DNA of 64,000 nt from Elmis aenea (GCA_947652605.1 OX393579.1:7068001-7132000); one strand, 5' to 3'; positions 1 to 11,814 are shown, counted from the stretch's first letter. Made by a program: numbers and translations. The notes: generated from the letters alone by a model not told the origin.

Positions 1-584
1 CGATGTTCTTCGTAAAATTCTAAGTCGAAAATCTTAATACGAAAATGTTGTACCATGCTTGCTGTGTCTGCAAGAGGTCCTCAAAGTTTTGACATTTAGT
101 CCTTTAATGAGCTATTTAATACTTGCAAATGGAAAAGCTGTAATTTGGAATAAAAATAAATTTCGAATAGTATTGTTTCCTAGATATTGTGTTATTCCTT
201 TCAAAAATTGGTGTTGAAAATATGTAAATCACTGATTTGAATGAAAATAATACATATGGCCACATTGTCATTAGCTGTCATCTCTGTTTTTCTCGTAATT
301 ATTTCTAGTTTGTGTTTTACGATACCCAAAAGTTTGCAGCTAGGTTTACAAACTGAAGGCTTTCAGTTCGAACAAAAATTGTAAATACCTAAGTAAAAAT
401 TGCTGATAAAAAAAATGTCCAAACGCAAATCAATGTACGCAATGTTGCCAATTTTTCTTTTCTTTAAATGGTTCCTGAGGCCATAGGAAGCATGGTACAA
501 CATTTTTGTATCAAGATTTTCGACTTAGAATTTTACGAAGAACATCGTCACGTATAGCGCTTCCGTCAATTTATACACACCCTG
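1..584. mobile_element. MITE family A, copy 1 (left end cut by window)
   Basis: Non-autonomous DNA transposon with long terminal inverted repeats. The right arm (about 490-584) is the reverse complement of the left arm (from base 1), including the shared block reading TTGTACCATGCTT. The right end reads CACACCCTG followed by TATA. The first ~45 bases of the left arm lie outside the window, as shown by the complete copies at 7283-7909 and 28638-29262. No transposase is encoded and the interior is non-coding. The superfamily is not certain; TA-rich target choice fits Tc1/mariner-like elements. Confidence 0.85.
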
Positions 585-2257
585 TATATCAAGCGCTAAT
601 TAAAAAAATGTTTTTAGAAAAACATTCGATTACATTTCTACATAAACTGTATTTAACTGAAAAACCAAATAGTTCACATTTGTTTTAAAAAATACATTTA
701 CGGTAAAAGTAACGTAAAAACATCATTCAGTATTGTACGTCACGTTTTTTATTCCACAAAATTTGTTAGAGTTTCTATCATAACCGTCAAGAAAGTCCAA
801 AGGTACAAAAAGTAATTTAAAATGTATGAAATACAGCATACGTAGATAAATCGCCAGAATTCTTCTACCTCTTACATACATAACAACATCGAGTTCTCCA
901 TTTCCATACCCAAATTCGAATCCCTACAGGTGGTAGGCATGCTGTATTGCGAAAAAAACGCGCACACTACGCTAGCTTGGAATGCAATGTTAGGTTTGGG
1001 CGAGCGCCCAGGAATTTCTATATGTAATTCCTTTGCGCCCAAAAACGCAGGTCAATCCTTTTGAGAACTTGCTTTGTTGAGCTGCCACGCGTAAACAGTG
1101 GTCAACAACAGCATTTTCCAGAGTTGTATTTCGAAATACTTACATCGTTATTTCTATGATATTTTTATTCTCGAGTTTTGCTCATAAAATTGCTTGGAAT
1201 TCTCACATCATGGCTAAAATTTATCGGTGATAAGGTCTCTGAAGGTTTCTTTTATGAGATTTTTTTTTAAATAGAAGCTGTAGTAAAATGTTGGGGCGCA
1301 AATAAGAACATAAAACACTTCAGTTTACGGCACGTAGACAGGAATTACCACTATCTGTATTTTATAGCAGCAACTAATTCTCTGGAAGTTTTATTGGCAG
1401 GCGTACACTATCGTTTTTACGTGATTGGTGGAGGAATTACAGTTAATAGGAGAACGCACAATAAATTATGTTAGGTGGTTCAAGGCACACAAATTTAAAA
1501 ACATAAATAAATGTAATTAAAAACTTTTTTATGACGAATCTCTTATAGCAAAACAAGACCAGTTTAATATCTCGTGTATTCGTCAGTAGATTTTTATTCA
1601 GATTCTTCAAACAAAGAGAGAAATTATTTTTATTTAACTATTATTTGGTAAACACTGCTCTATGGGATGCACTAAAAAACCATATTTTAACTCAAATATT
1701 GCAGTACAAAGTTTAAAAGTTGGATTTTAATTTTGCTGTGTATAGTGAGGATTTATTATTTAAATTTATAAACAGTTTTCCCTCGTGACAGCGTGGTTCG
1801 CCGAGCGCTAATTCGTCATAAGCCCTTGATGGAAATATAACTGCACCTCGCCCTGGCGTTTAACGCAAAACTAACGCTTTTAAAAATGCTCAATTCATAA
1901 TTTATTTTTCAGTTGCATTCGAAAATTGCAGTCATCATACCAGTGTCATTAAATCCGTCTTTATTAGTGCATATTTTTTCACTAAGTCTAAGTAAATTGT
2001 TTGATGGCACCTCTTTAGGTTACAGAATTTCTCAATGTCGTAAAGAGCATAAATATATTTTAACTCTGCAGTGATTTGATTTTGGAAACTTTACCAAGTT
2101 TAGTTATAGTTGGAATTAATCCAGAGTTATTGCATTTTCATACTATCTGTAGAGAAATTCTCTTATACTTGTTATCTCAGTTACTTACTTTTTTCTCAGC
2201 ATACATAATTTCGCACAGACCTTAAACCAATCGCTATTTTTCATTATTGTACAGTGA
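585..2257. other. No gene seen; AT-rich non-coding
   Basis: No long open frame, recognisable element or RNA gene was seen. A slightly GC-richer patch occurs around 900-1100. Consistent with intronic or intergenic DNA. Confidence 0.5.
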
Positions 2258-2265
2258 CTTTAGCC

Positions 2266-2519
2266 CAGTGGTTTCCAACCTTTTTGTACTTTTGCCCCCC
2301 TTTTTCATAAAAAAATGTTTGCACCCCCCTCACTTTTCGTGACAATCTAATTTCATAAATAATTATTTAATGGGCTACAAAACAATATACCATTTTCTGT
2401 ATAAATAAAGTAATTTTCTTTGTTTGTATTCAAAAAAAAATATTTTGCTAACAGCTGCGCGCCCCCCGTGCAATAGTCTCGCGCCCCCCGGGGCGCGCCC
2501 CACATGTTGGAAACCACTG
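2266..2519. mobile_element. hAT-type MITE with perfect 8-bp target duplication
   Basis: The 254-bp element begins CAGTGGTTTCCAAC and ends with the exact inverse GTTGGAAACCACTG. It is flanked on both sides by the identical octamer CTTTAGCC (2258-2265 and 2520-2527). An 8-bp duplication and CAGTG termini are diagnostic of the hAT superfamily. The interior is C-runs and AT-rich DNA with no coding capacity. The perfect flanking duplication suggests a fairly recent insertion. A truncated relative, in inverse orientation, lies at about 61547-61690. Confidence 0.95.
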
Positions 2520-2527
2520 CTTTAGCC

Positions 2528-3699
2528 ACTAACAAAATTAATAGTTTATAAACCTGGGGACTTATGTTGATTTTGTCTTATGTGTTTTACCAACGTGATG
2601 TTTGATAAACTGAAATTTAAGAAAACTGGTTAGTAGGTATAATAGGTGTAAGTAATTTATACAATGTATTTTATTATAAGGTTATCAAGTAGTTTTTCAT
2701 TATAATTGATATTCATAAAATACATAAGTAATAAGGAAATTTATCAGTGCATTTGGAATTTTGAAATATAAGTATAAGTAATTCTTCTAACGTAATTCAT
2801 ATAAAAGTTTATTTATGCATTGAAGCATTCGCATTGGAGTGATAAAGTGTTTGGACAATTAACTTTATTTTAAAATTTTGAAATAACTGTGGTAAATAGG
2901 GGCGTATGTAGAGAAGCAATACGATGCTATTTAAAAAAAAAAAAATGTTTCTGTTTATCAATAAAATTTTCATTGACGTAAATGCTTAAAAAACTGCAAT
3001 TAAAATGTTTAAAGATAAAAATACCATACATTTTTGTAATCTTAAAAAGCTTTCAATAATTTTTCGCAAAAAGTTACTTAAACCACTTTCAAAATAAACG
3101 GCTTATATCTAAGTTAGTGAAGAAATTAGGAAAACATGAATACAAAACACAAAATTCTCGTTTAGTGATTACTGTAAATTTTTTAATAACTGTTTTATTT
3201 TTAAGATGCTGGATACGCTTGCATATTTTTTTTTAACATCGTTATATCATACACATTTTAACATGTCCTAATACAGGCTCACAAATATAAAAAAATATAC
3301 AAACTATTGGCACTGTTATTCCATTATTCTCGTTTGAAACTGTCCCTCATTTAAATTTAAGGTAAATGTCGTCGTTTCTCCATGCTCAGGTCAATTCTAA
3401 GCCAAGTTGTAACTTCACTTGACAGATTTGTAAGACCTGAGAGAATTTATAAATTGCTTGGGTATTTCCCATTCCATGCACGTCTATATTGCTGACATAT
3501 TATAAATTTCCATAACTTTCAGTCGCAAAAAAATTCGTGCCTATAATATTTGATTGCATTTCGTTCGTATTTTTATTGGATTTGATAACCGAAGATGACG
3601 CTTTTAGTGTTTGATAAAAAATTGTAAGCCAACTGCGGCTGGAAACTAGAAGCTAACTTTACGAAATCATTAAAGCCTAAATGTTTTATCGCTTTTGGG
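2528..3699. other. No gene seen; AT-rich non-coding
   Basis: No supported gene or repeat; homopolymer-rich AT sequence. Confidence 0.5.
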
Positions 3700-3707
3700 T
3701 CTGTATA

Positions 3708-4936
3708 CAGTGGCGGATTACCGCACAGGCGCATGAGGCGCGCGCCTCGGGCCTCAGCAAAAAGGGGTCTCAGAATCGTTGGGTTCGTCATCCTCAAAAA
3801 CCATAATTAGATTTTTATTGTCTGTTAATATGAGAATTATAAAATAATAATTGTAGGCAAATTGTAATATCTTCTAAAACCTATTTTCATAGTGGGTATT
3901 GTGTAATAGCCATTGATGCCAATTTAAAAAAAAACATGTTAAATTAAACAAAAAAGATAGCCAATTTGGTTCCAAATCGCCAAAACTTGCAACCCTGCTT
4001 GCATCTGATTACAGTGCACTGCAAGCCGATGTACTGTACAGGGTGGTCCAAATTCGATGGGATACATGGGCATCTCGCTTAATAGTTAAGATAGAGAAAC
4101 GGTTAATGTACCAAAAATGTATAGTTTTTTGGGACAAACTCAGAATTGTTGTCAAATATATTCTATCTTTTCCGATTTTCCTTTGTTTTCACAACCTGCT
4201 TTTTGTTTCTCATCTTTAAAAATGTTAAAAAACTTTGTAACTTGCGTATTATTGAAAATAAATACATTAACCCTAATATATTTAGAAAGGGATAAAATAA
4301 GGAATTTAAATAGGTCATAGCCAACTAAAGCTTCCATTTAAAAAAAGGTGAGTTTGTGTCATACCTTTTTAACGGCGGGCGTAAAATATTTTTTTTAGTA
4401 CCTACTATCAAAATCTACATAAAAATATCGAAAAATAATCTTTATAAACTTTTTCGATATTTAAAACAATAAGGGAGATATGACACATTATAAATATAAC
4501 AAAAAAAACAGTTTTTCATTAATAATTCAAAAACCGGAAATTATAGAATATTTTTGAAAACTGTTCTGAGTTTGTTCTAAAAAAAAACTGCCCATTTTTA
4601 GTAATTTAAGCGTTTCTCTATCTTGACTGTTAAGCGAGATAGCCATTGTAGTCCCATCGAATTTGGACCACCTGTACTGTATGATGCAGAATTTTACTGT
4701 GAATTTTTTTACCTGAGATGGGATTTTTTCTTTTAAATGGGAATGTGATTTTTTTTTCTGGTACCTGAGAATATTTTTTTATTTCCCTATTTGATTTTTG
4801 TGTTTATGTTTTTGTTGGTTCTAAAAATAAAAAACGTTATGATTTTTCTGCATTGTTCATTTTAGTGAACCATCTTAATAGGGGGCCTCCAGATCAGGTT
4901 GCGCCTGGGGCCACACAAAATCAAGATCCGCCACTG
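3708..4936. mobile_element. Non-autonomous hAT element with nested MITE
   Basis: Begins CAGTGGCGGAT and ends ATCCGCCACTG, a clear inverted terminal pair of hAT type. The 8-bp flanks are TCTGTATA (3700-3707) and TCTGCATA (4937-4944), differing at one base, as expected of an ageing hAT target duplication. Subterminal regions are GC-rich (around 3720-3770 and 4880-4930) and the interior is AT-rich without transposase. A separate MITE is inserted at 4038-4675, so this element is older than that insertion. Confidence 0.92.
4038..4675. mobile_element. Nested MITE with ACAGGGTGGTCC-type ends
   Basis: Left end ACAGGGTGGTCC and right end GGACCACCTGT are inverse except for one missing base. The inverted arms extend about 60-70 bp, covering the ATTCGATGGGA and TTAAGCGAGAT blocks on both sides. 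ACTGT lies immediately outside both ends. No coding capacity. Nested inside the hAT element 3708-4936. Confidence 0.85.
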
Positions 4937-4944
4937 TCTGCATA

Positions 4945-5656
4945 GTATACGTAGCACATAATTTTTAAACTTTTAGACCTATTATTACAACCAGTAGCAA
5001 ATTAAATTAAATTAAATAACAAGAGATTTTACTCTCGGCGAATGTTTAATAGAAGGTCAACGCGTTGAAAACATTTAATATAATAATTTTCATATGTTCT
5101 GTTAATCAATTAAATATCAAAAGAAAACCACCAGCTAAGTTTTATCTGATATAATTTTGTTGAACGTTCTAAAAATGATCTTACAACTTTTTTTTTTATA
5201 AGAGGTTTAAGGAAAAGTGTTTTGTTTTTTGTTTTATCACGTTGTCCTTATACATAGGTAATAAAGAGTAGAGTCTGCTTGTATCGATTGTAAATGGATG
5301 ACCATCTTCGTCTCCGTGGGCGAGATCAAACAATTTACTTGACAGTTTTAGTAGCAAAGCATTTACAATTTGTGACCACAAACTCAAGGACACCTTGCTC
5401 AGATTGAATTGCCAATAAATCTCTTGTGTACAAAAAGATTTTAATGCTAAAAATATTGATAAAAGCGTTGTAGGCAATTTAGGTGTAGGACAAAATGAAA
5501 AGAATTTTTTTGTTTATTTTATTAAAAGCGCCAGGAAAATATAAATATTTACGATATTTAAATACTTTATTTTTCTCTAATGTTTTCTTTTTGCGTAAAT
5601 TAATCCCCTAATCTCAGGTAACTACACATTTTAGCATACTGTATAGAAGGTAAAGC
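4945..5656. other. No gene seen
   Basis: AT-rich non-coding sequence between two hAT-type elements; the only open frames are short and unrecognised. Confidence 0.5.
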
Positions 5657-6624
5657 GTTGTTTTCAGGGCCGGTCAAGTGTGGGGTGCAACGCACCCGGG
5701 TCCTCGGCCTGGGGGCCCCATAATATCATGTATTTAAATTATTTTGCAAATTTTGTGACATGCAACATTTTATTTTACTAACAATTTTTTATAGCGCCCC
5801 AAAAAAGTTGTTGCACCCGGGCTCCGATATGTAGATAGGAACCTAAACTAGTAAAGCATTAAAGCTTTAGTAGCCGCTTATGTTTTTTTTTTTTAATCTG
5901 TTTATTTGATACAATTATACATTTTTCATTTTCCGACCAAATATTACCAACATTGTCACGAAACAGCTTCGTTCTTTCATACGTTTTTCGATTTTTAACT
6001 CGTCTTTGCGCGAAAGCTTACCAATTCTGTCATTAAATGTCGGACTAGATGCTCATGTAACACTAAAAATTCATTTACCTATAATAATTTACAAGCTTTG
6101 TTTACAGATTTGCTTTATCAGCTGAATTTTCGGCAATTTCATCGGCAAGAATGGATAGTTAGTGTTCCATAATTTTTGCTTATGATATTTCTGCAAACCC
6201 TGCACCACGCGTGTAATATAGGCTAAAAAACTAGCCGATGGAACACCTGTTTGAATTATTTGATCGTCGCTTAGATAGGTGGCGCGCGCCAGTGCTGCGT
6301 CTCATCTGTCAAAAATACACACGCTGTTATCGTCATTGTGAAATTGATTTACTCGTAATTAATGTTAATTTCATGCAAAAACTATGTTGTGATAGAGGAA
6401 ATTATTCGCGGAGTGTTAAATTATCGGTAGGAAGTGTTTGCAAAAGTCGTGGTATTCCGAAAATCTAAATAACTCATTTTATACAAACTTTGCCATAATC
6501 AGCTGACGCTAAGCCTCCTTGCGTTAGCCTGCTTACAGCGTCCTGATCGCAGGATAGCGACACTGACCGCTAAATGCAGTGAAATGACGTTGAATTTATA
6601 ATATCAATTAGGGCAGTTGAGGAA

Positions 6625-6765
6625 ATGATGAGACGAAAACAATTTTTAAAGTGTTCACGGTATTTTGAGCTTGTATTGTGTGATTTTCGCAGCATTTGCG
6701 TGTGCTTTTTTCCTGAAATGGCGTTGCCTACGATGATGTACCCTGACTATTTTGATGAAAGGTAG
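6625..6765 (+). CDS. Conserved 46-codon open frame in composite repeat, copy 1 (hypothetical)
   Basis: An open frame of 46 codons starting ATGATG and ending at TAG. The last coding residues read MALPTMMYPDYFDER. The same frame, same length, same start and stop, exists in the other composite copy (60888-61028), where I count only six differing codons, two of them silent. The stop codon overlaps a splice-donor-like AAG|GTAGGC, so this may be the 5' exon of a captured host gene or of a lost transposase gene, with the true frame continuing after an intron. I do not recognise the protein. The upstream in-frame stop lies about 20 codons before the ATG. Preservation may simply reflect recent duplication of the repeat, so coding status is unproven. 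Confidence 0.25.
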   Translation: MMRRKQFLKCSRYFELVLCDFRSICVCFFPEMALPTMMYPDYFDER

Positions 6766-7112
6766 GCAATTTTGCGTTAAAAATTATTTTTAAAGTTCAA
6801 TCTTGTACTTTTAAGCTGATTGACTTAATGAAGCCGCTTTTTAAATAAACAATTTTGCAACAATTTTTGCGTTACGAGAAAATATAAGGCGTCTTTGTTT
6901 AGTTATAAATCGATATTATATTTTTACAAAACGTTTATGAATGATTTAGGCTGATTTAGTAACTGTAATTGCCATGTTCTGCAGTTTTCTTCTCCTGAAA
7001 CAAATTTTAGTTTAGTTTGGTATCTAATATATTGATTTATGTTTTTAAAGTCTTGTGATAAAAACGAGTGTAAGCTTTATGCCTTATTTGTATGTTTGTG
7101 GTAGGAATTGAG

Positions 7113-7282
7113 CCGGCCAGGTGGGGGGTGCAGTGGGTGCAATGCACCCCGACTTCCTACTTAAGGCTTGTACTAAAATAATTTAGCAAATTTTGTGACA
7201 CGCGCAAAGCATGCGCCATTTTATTTTACAAATTTGTTATATAGAGGCCCCTAAGACAGTTGTTGCACCTGGGCCCCGATAT
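7113..7282. repeat. Right direct repeat of composite element
   Basis: Same orientation as the block at 5665-5835: both contain the AATTTTGTGACA, CATTTTATTTTAC and GTTGTTGCACC segments and end in a GGGCCCC/GGGCTCC-GATAT stretch. These four blocks (two per composite copy) look like a small hAT MITE present at both ends of the unit. It is unclear whether they were two independent insertions before amplification or are an intrinsic part of the element. Confidence 0.7.
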
Positions 7283-7909
7283 ACAGGGTGTGTAAAAATT
7301 GGCGGAAGCGCTACACGTGGCGATGTTCTTCGTAAAATTTTAAGTCGCAAATCTTAATACAAAAATGTTGTACCATGCTTGCTGTGTCTGCAAGAGGTCT
7401 TGAAAGTTTTGACATTTAGTCCTTTAATAAGCGTTATTATTTAATACTTGAAAATGAAAAAGCTGCAATTTGGAATAAAAATAAATTTCGCATAGTATTT
7501 TTTCCTAGATATTGTGTTCTTCCTTTCAAAAATTGGTGTTGAAAATATGTAAATCACTGATTTAAATGAAAATAATACATATGGCAACATTGTCATTAGC
7601 TGTCATCTCTGTTTTTCTCGTAATTATTTCTAGTTTGTGTTAGACGATACCAAAAAGTTTGCAGCTATGTTTACGACCTGAAGGCTTTCAGTTCGAACAA
7701 AAATTGTAAATACCTAAGTAAAAATTGCTGGTAAAAAAATGTCCAAACGCAAATCAATGTATGCAATGTTACCAATTTTTTTCTTCTTTAAATGGTTCCT
7801 GAGGCGATAGGAAGCATGGTACAACATTTTCGTATTAAGATTTTCGACTTAGAATTTTACGAAGAACATCGCCACGTGTAGCGCTTCCGCCAATTTTTAC
7901 ACACCCTGT
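7283..7909. mobile_element. MITE family A, copy 2 (complete)
   Basis: 627-bp element from CAGGGTGTGTAAAAATT to its inverse AATTTTTACACACCCTG, flanked by TATA on both sides. The inverted arms are about 100-110 bp, including GGCGGAAGCGCTACACGTG. The interior has no coding capacity. It is inserted in the right repeat of the composite hAT-like element; the uninterrupted counterpart at ~61521-61536 gives the pre-insertion site. Confidence 0.93.
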
Positions 7910-7936
7910 ATATAGAAGACCAGTCCTGGTTGTTGT

Positions 7937-9417
7937 CAAAGAGTTGTGTTTTCACACCAAGCCTAAAAGACAGTTCTTTATTAATTTAACTATCCTTTTT
8001 TCTCCAATTGTCTTCAAGATATTCGTGGTTGTTACGATGTACAGTAATATGTATTTTCTAATTCGCCTTTTTGCGTTTGTCAGGTACGTAACGAAAACGT
8101 TGTATTAATAAGTAATTAATTTAGAACTCATGCTCCAGATTTTAAGTCTCCCTACGTTGTTTTACTTCAGTATCGTTCAGATTTTGTGTTATTCACTTAT
8201 TTTGGCAGCGCGTCGCTTCCAATATGATTTATATTTAAATCGTTAGCGGAACACGAGAGAATACAAATGTAACAAAGCATTAAAAGTGACTATAATTAAT
8301 GAAGCTGCGGTATAAATCTCGTAGCTGTTTTTCGACGCCAATAGTAAACTACGCTGAAGATAAATGGAGATATTTTGTTAATTATTAAATCAACATGTGG
8401 TTGTTTGTCTCGTACATACCATCCGTTAGCACTGAATACGTTTTCTCCGCAGCTTTTACGCGAGCTTCATGTAATTTTATTGTTTACTAGCAAAAAACTG
8501 GTTCGGTGATGTTAGACAAAAAATGTTTTTTAGTGAATAACAAGTTGCGAATCGCAAATACGTCGTTTAATATTCGCGCAGTAAAATAAACGTCTATTTA
8601 ATGATGATTTACGAAGTTGATCATACACATTTCTTTTTACATTCATACTCTTACACTAAAAGCTCTTGCAAGTAGGACTGGGAGCCGTTTAAAACGCTTT
8701 ATAAATCTAAAACGAAGTTGGAAATGATATTGAATAAATTCTATTTATGTAAGAGCTGAAAGTTTCTTTTTCATATGACGTAAAAATGTTAAATTGGGGA
8801 ATATACCCGTCGGGCATCGACTCGACTAAAAACAAAGAGAAGTTGTTTTGTTTTTATTTCAAACAGTGGAATAAGGAAACATCCATAAAGAAATTTCTTT
8901 GAGCTTAATAAGCAAAGGAAGAAATTTTTATAGTAAACACGGGATATTTTTTGATTAAGTACATATTAATGATGCCGAATTGTGCAGAAAATATTCCTAA
9001 TGAACCCGAAAAGCAGAACAGGAACTTGTTTGAAGGATTTAAATATTTTTTTCAGTTAATTTATCTGTACAGTATGGAAAACAAATATCTAAAACACTTT
9101 TAAATATATTACAATGAAATTTAGTATCCGTCTCTTATTGTATGCTCCTGATTTAATACAAATATTGCAGTGCGACTTCCGGCTCAACCGGAAACATACC
9201 AAAACTTTGAAATTTTAAACAGAACACACTGTTTATTTATGTAGGGATCTTTAGATTTCTCTTTAAATTTACTTTAACGCTTGCATGAAGCTATGTAGGT
9301 CTAAAGTAGGGTTTTCATAATGTTACCTATATCTTAAACTGGGACATTTCTAACCTTTTACTTAAAAAACCCAAGATAGTTTGTAAAACGACGGGTTTTA
9401 ATATCGTTGTCATTAAT
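7937..9417. other. No gene seen; one weak splice-like motif
   Basis: AT-rich non-coding. At 8064-8089 a short pyrimidine-rich stretch ends in CAG|GTACGT, a weaker version of the zero-length-exon motif described at 28.36 and 55.45 kb. Otherwise nothing identifiable. Confidence 0.4.
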
Positions 9418-10155
9418 ATTATTTATTATTAACGCGGAGGTGGTCCCCTATTGGTCTATTTTATTGTAACCTCTGGTGATACCCACTTAAAGGAGTCCTG
9501 TGTTTTTAAAGAACTCCAGGATTTTCTTTAAGGGTGTTTTTCTGAACTCTTCTTGGGTGTTTTTTTTCCCATCCCTAGAAATCTTCGCCGATGGTTGTAA
9601 ATCCTTTACACTGGCATAGTACGTGCAGAGGAATGTCTTCTTCTTCACCACATAATCTGCATATATCGATCTTTGAGAGCCCTATTATATAGAAGTGTTT
9701 GTTTAGCCCACAGTGTCCTGTGACGAGTCCTGTGGCTGCTCTGATTTCTAGTCTGCTCATCTTGAGTATTTCTTCTTCCTTTTCTTTGGGGATCATTGGC
9801 AGAATAGCCTTAGAATAGGCTTGTCCTGCAACTTTTTTCTAATAAGCATTATGCTCCTGTATTAATATGTCCTTTAGACAGCGCTTGGCTGTTCCATAGA
9901 ATGCCAACTGTTGGTTCTGGTTCGAAGGAAGGTGTCTCGCTGCCAATTTTGTCTAGGCGATCTGCCTTCTCGTTCCCTGGTATATTAGTGTGCCCTGGAC
10001 ACCGTACCAGTTTAACATTATCTCTGCCTCCTCGCATGTTAAGTGCGCGAATGCAGTTCAGAACAAGTCCTGAGCTTACTTCCGACGAGCCAAGAGCTTT
10101 TGACGCTACTTGGCTGTCTGACACTGTGAAGCTTCTTTATGAACTTACTGTCTAA
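9418..10155 (-). pseudogene. 5'-truncated non-LTR retrotransposon: RNase H and C-terminal zinc-knuckle region
   Basis: On the minus strand the decayed translation gives the end of a ribonuclease H domain (SDSQVASKAL near 10115, then VKLVRCPGHTNIPGNEKADR at about 10020-9960, with the conserved H, N and D) followed by a C-terminal segment with a CRLC...HVLCQC cysteine/histidine pattern near 9650. Frames shift and stops occur, for example near 9843. The 3' end has a short TAA-type tail just after an ACCACCTCCGCG block. RNase H-bearing LINEs of the I/R1/Loa group have this arrangement; the exact clade is not assigned. A homologous copy is at 49697-50365 (+). The element is a truncated insertion and cannot be functional. 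Confidence 0.85.
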
Positions 10156-11570
10156 TATTATTTGTTTAGTAAGCTATCACTAGTTTAAAAACGGTTTTAG
10201 TATTACAGTTTTATAAGTTACAGCAAAATCTTCACCTATAGGTAGGTCAAATTGACCCGAGGGATACATTCGTATAATTTTTTTACTGCAAAAATTAATA
10301 ACCCTTCAAAAAAATTTCCAGAGTGATAAATTAAATTATTAAACAAAGTAAAAAAGAATTAATAAAAAATATCAAATGACACATAAGATAATATAATAGG
10401 TTGAATTTTAAAATGGTTGAGATTGATCGAGGGAGACAGCACGGTTTAAATTAAAAATATTCAAGACTGCTATTTTTAGCGCACTTATCGTATAATCTAA
10501 AATTCGACTCTAAAACTGCAGGTGAAAGGATTCACGCGTTACGCCGAAGTTTCAGTTCAACGCTGAAAGTTCGTAAAAGGTATGTTGAGGTTAATTTGCG
10601 TTTTACACCAACAGCTCCTAACAGAGTGGCATTTAAAAGTTTTGAAGTACAATATTTTGAGGCGAATATTTCTAGTCACGTCGGTATATAAATTTTATTA
10701 ATTCAGCAAACAAGGGAAACTCAGCGTCAGCTACACGAAGCAATAATGTATGTTATTAGATTTAAAATTGGAAAAGTTTCAAATTTTAGGAGTTTTAAAG
10801 GTTTTCATTACTTACAACGTGAAAGTAACATATCTGCTTTGCCCGTTGCTGACATTAAGAAAACATTTAATTTATGAGATCCTCTACATCCTTTTCACCA
10901 AAAATCGACCTAACGGACTGATGGATTATCCTGAATGTAGAAATGGAAAATCAGTGTTATTGAAATATATTTGTTGTCGCGGTTACGTTATGAGAATTTA
11001 TTCTTGGAAATTTCGTTAGATCGACAGGAAGTTGTATTTCAAATCTAAATTTTGCGTAACATTCTTGGCAATTTCTTGTATTGCAGTAATCATTATAAAT
11101 CAAAAGTTGAGTTATTGCTGTGGTAACGATCTAAAAATATTACTTTGAAATACTGAAACCATCGATTTGATTGCGTTTCACTGTTTCAAGTGCCATGCCG
11201 ATTTGATTAATTATATACAGGGTATTTTAAAATCGTAAAGAAACCCTTTTAAAGATTTAAAGGCAGTTTCTAAGCTATTTTAAAGAGAATGATTGCTATG
11301 AAAACTTCTACTACAATATTTCCCAAGCAAATGATGTTTTAAGTTAAAATCGCGAATTTCTTCTTAGGTTTCTAGGATAAAATTAAATACACTGTTTAGT
11401 AATAGCTAAGGTTTGTGTTTTTTTAGAATGATTTAAGTCTGCTACTTGCTAAATAAAGTAAGAAGGTAATTTTTAAGTACGATATTTATAAGTTTAATGT
11501 ACAGAATTCGATGCTACAAAGTCGGTTCAAATGCGCAAGTTGCATAATTTGGTATACCCATACATATGTA
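10156..11570. other. No gene seen; isolated MITE-like end at 11218
   Basis: AT-rich non-coding. A lone TATACAGGGTATTTTAAAATCG at about 11214 resembles one terminus of the CAGGGTG-type MITEs, without a detectable partner. Confidence 0.4.
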
Positions 11571-11814
11571 CAGGGTGGTCCACATATTGGTCCACTATTG
11601 GGATCTAAACGGTAAGAGCTACAAAGAAGTTTAAATTAGACAAATTGTTGCCTTTTCTGAGACCTATTCAGTCATGCTTTAATGTTTTAAAAAAATTCCA
11701 TAGCATCACTGAATAGGTCTCAGAAAAGGGGAACAATTTGTCTAACTTAAACTTCTGTGTATCTCTTACCGTTTATAAGATCCCAATAGTGGCCCGTTTA
11801 TGTGAACCACCCTA
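11571..11814. mobile_element. MITE family B, short copy
   Basis: Left end CAGGGTGGTCCACAT, right end AACCACCCTA (terminal base drifted). Arms of about 100 bp are inverse to each other and include ATTGGGATCT and TAAACGGTAAGAG on the left. Only ~30 bp separates the arms, so this is a nearly pure foldback, a deletion derivative of the longer family B copies at 20312 and 63183. Non-coding. Confidence 0.85.

Larger units (their letters stand above)
5665..7928. mobile_element. Composite hAT-like element, copy 1
   Basis: Starts CAGGGCCGGTC and ends GACCAGTCCTG, an imperfect inverted pair of hAT type. The flanking octamers are GTTGTTTT (5657-5664) and GTTGTTGT (7929-7936), one mismatch, as expected of an 8-bp target duplication. 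Inside the ends, a ~150-170-bp block occurs twice in direct orientation (5665-5835 and 7113-7282). Between these lies ~1.3 kb found again, in the same order, at 59926-61543. A family A MITE (7283-7909) has inserted into the right block. Without that MITE the element is about 1.64 kb. No transposase was recognised, so it is presumably mobilised in trans. It carries the small open frame at 6625-6765. Confidence 0.8.

Noticed and set aside
4335..4352. AGGTGAGT resembling a recursive splice site
   Set aside because: Preceded by a run of A rather than pyrimidines and located inside a MITE.
6238..6468. 76-codon frame in composite repeat (and its relative at 60555-60749)
   Set aside because: Frame present in both copies but with different starts and lengths, no recognisable domain; probably follows from repeat similarity rather than coding.
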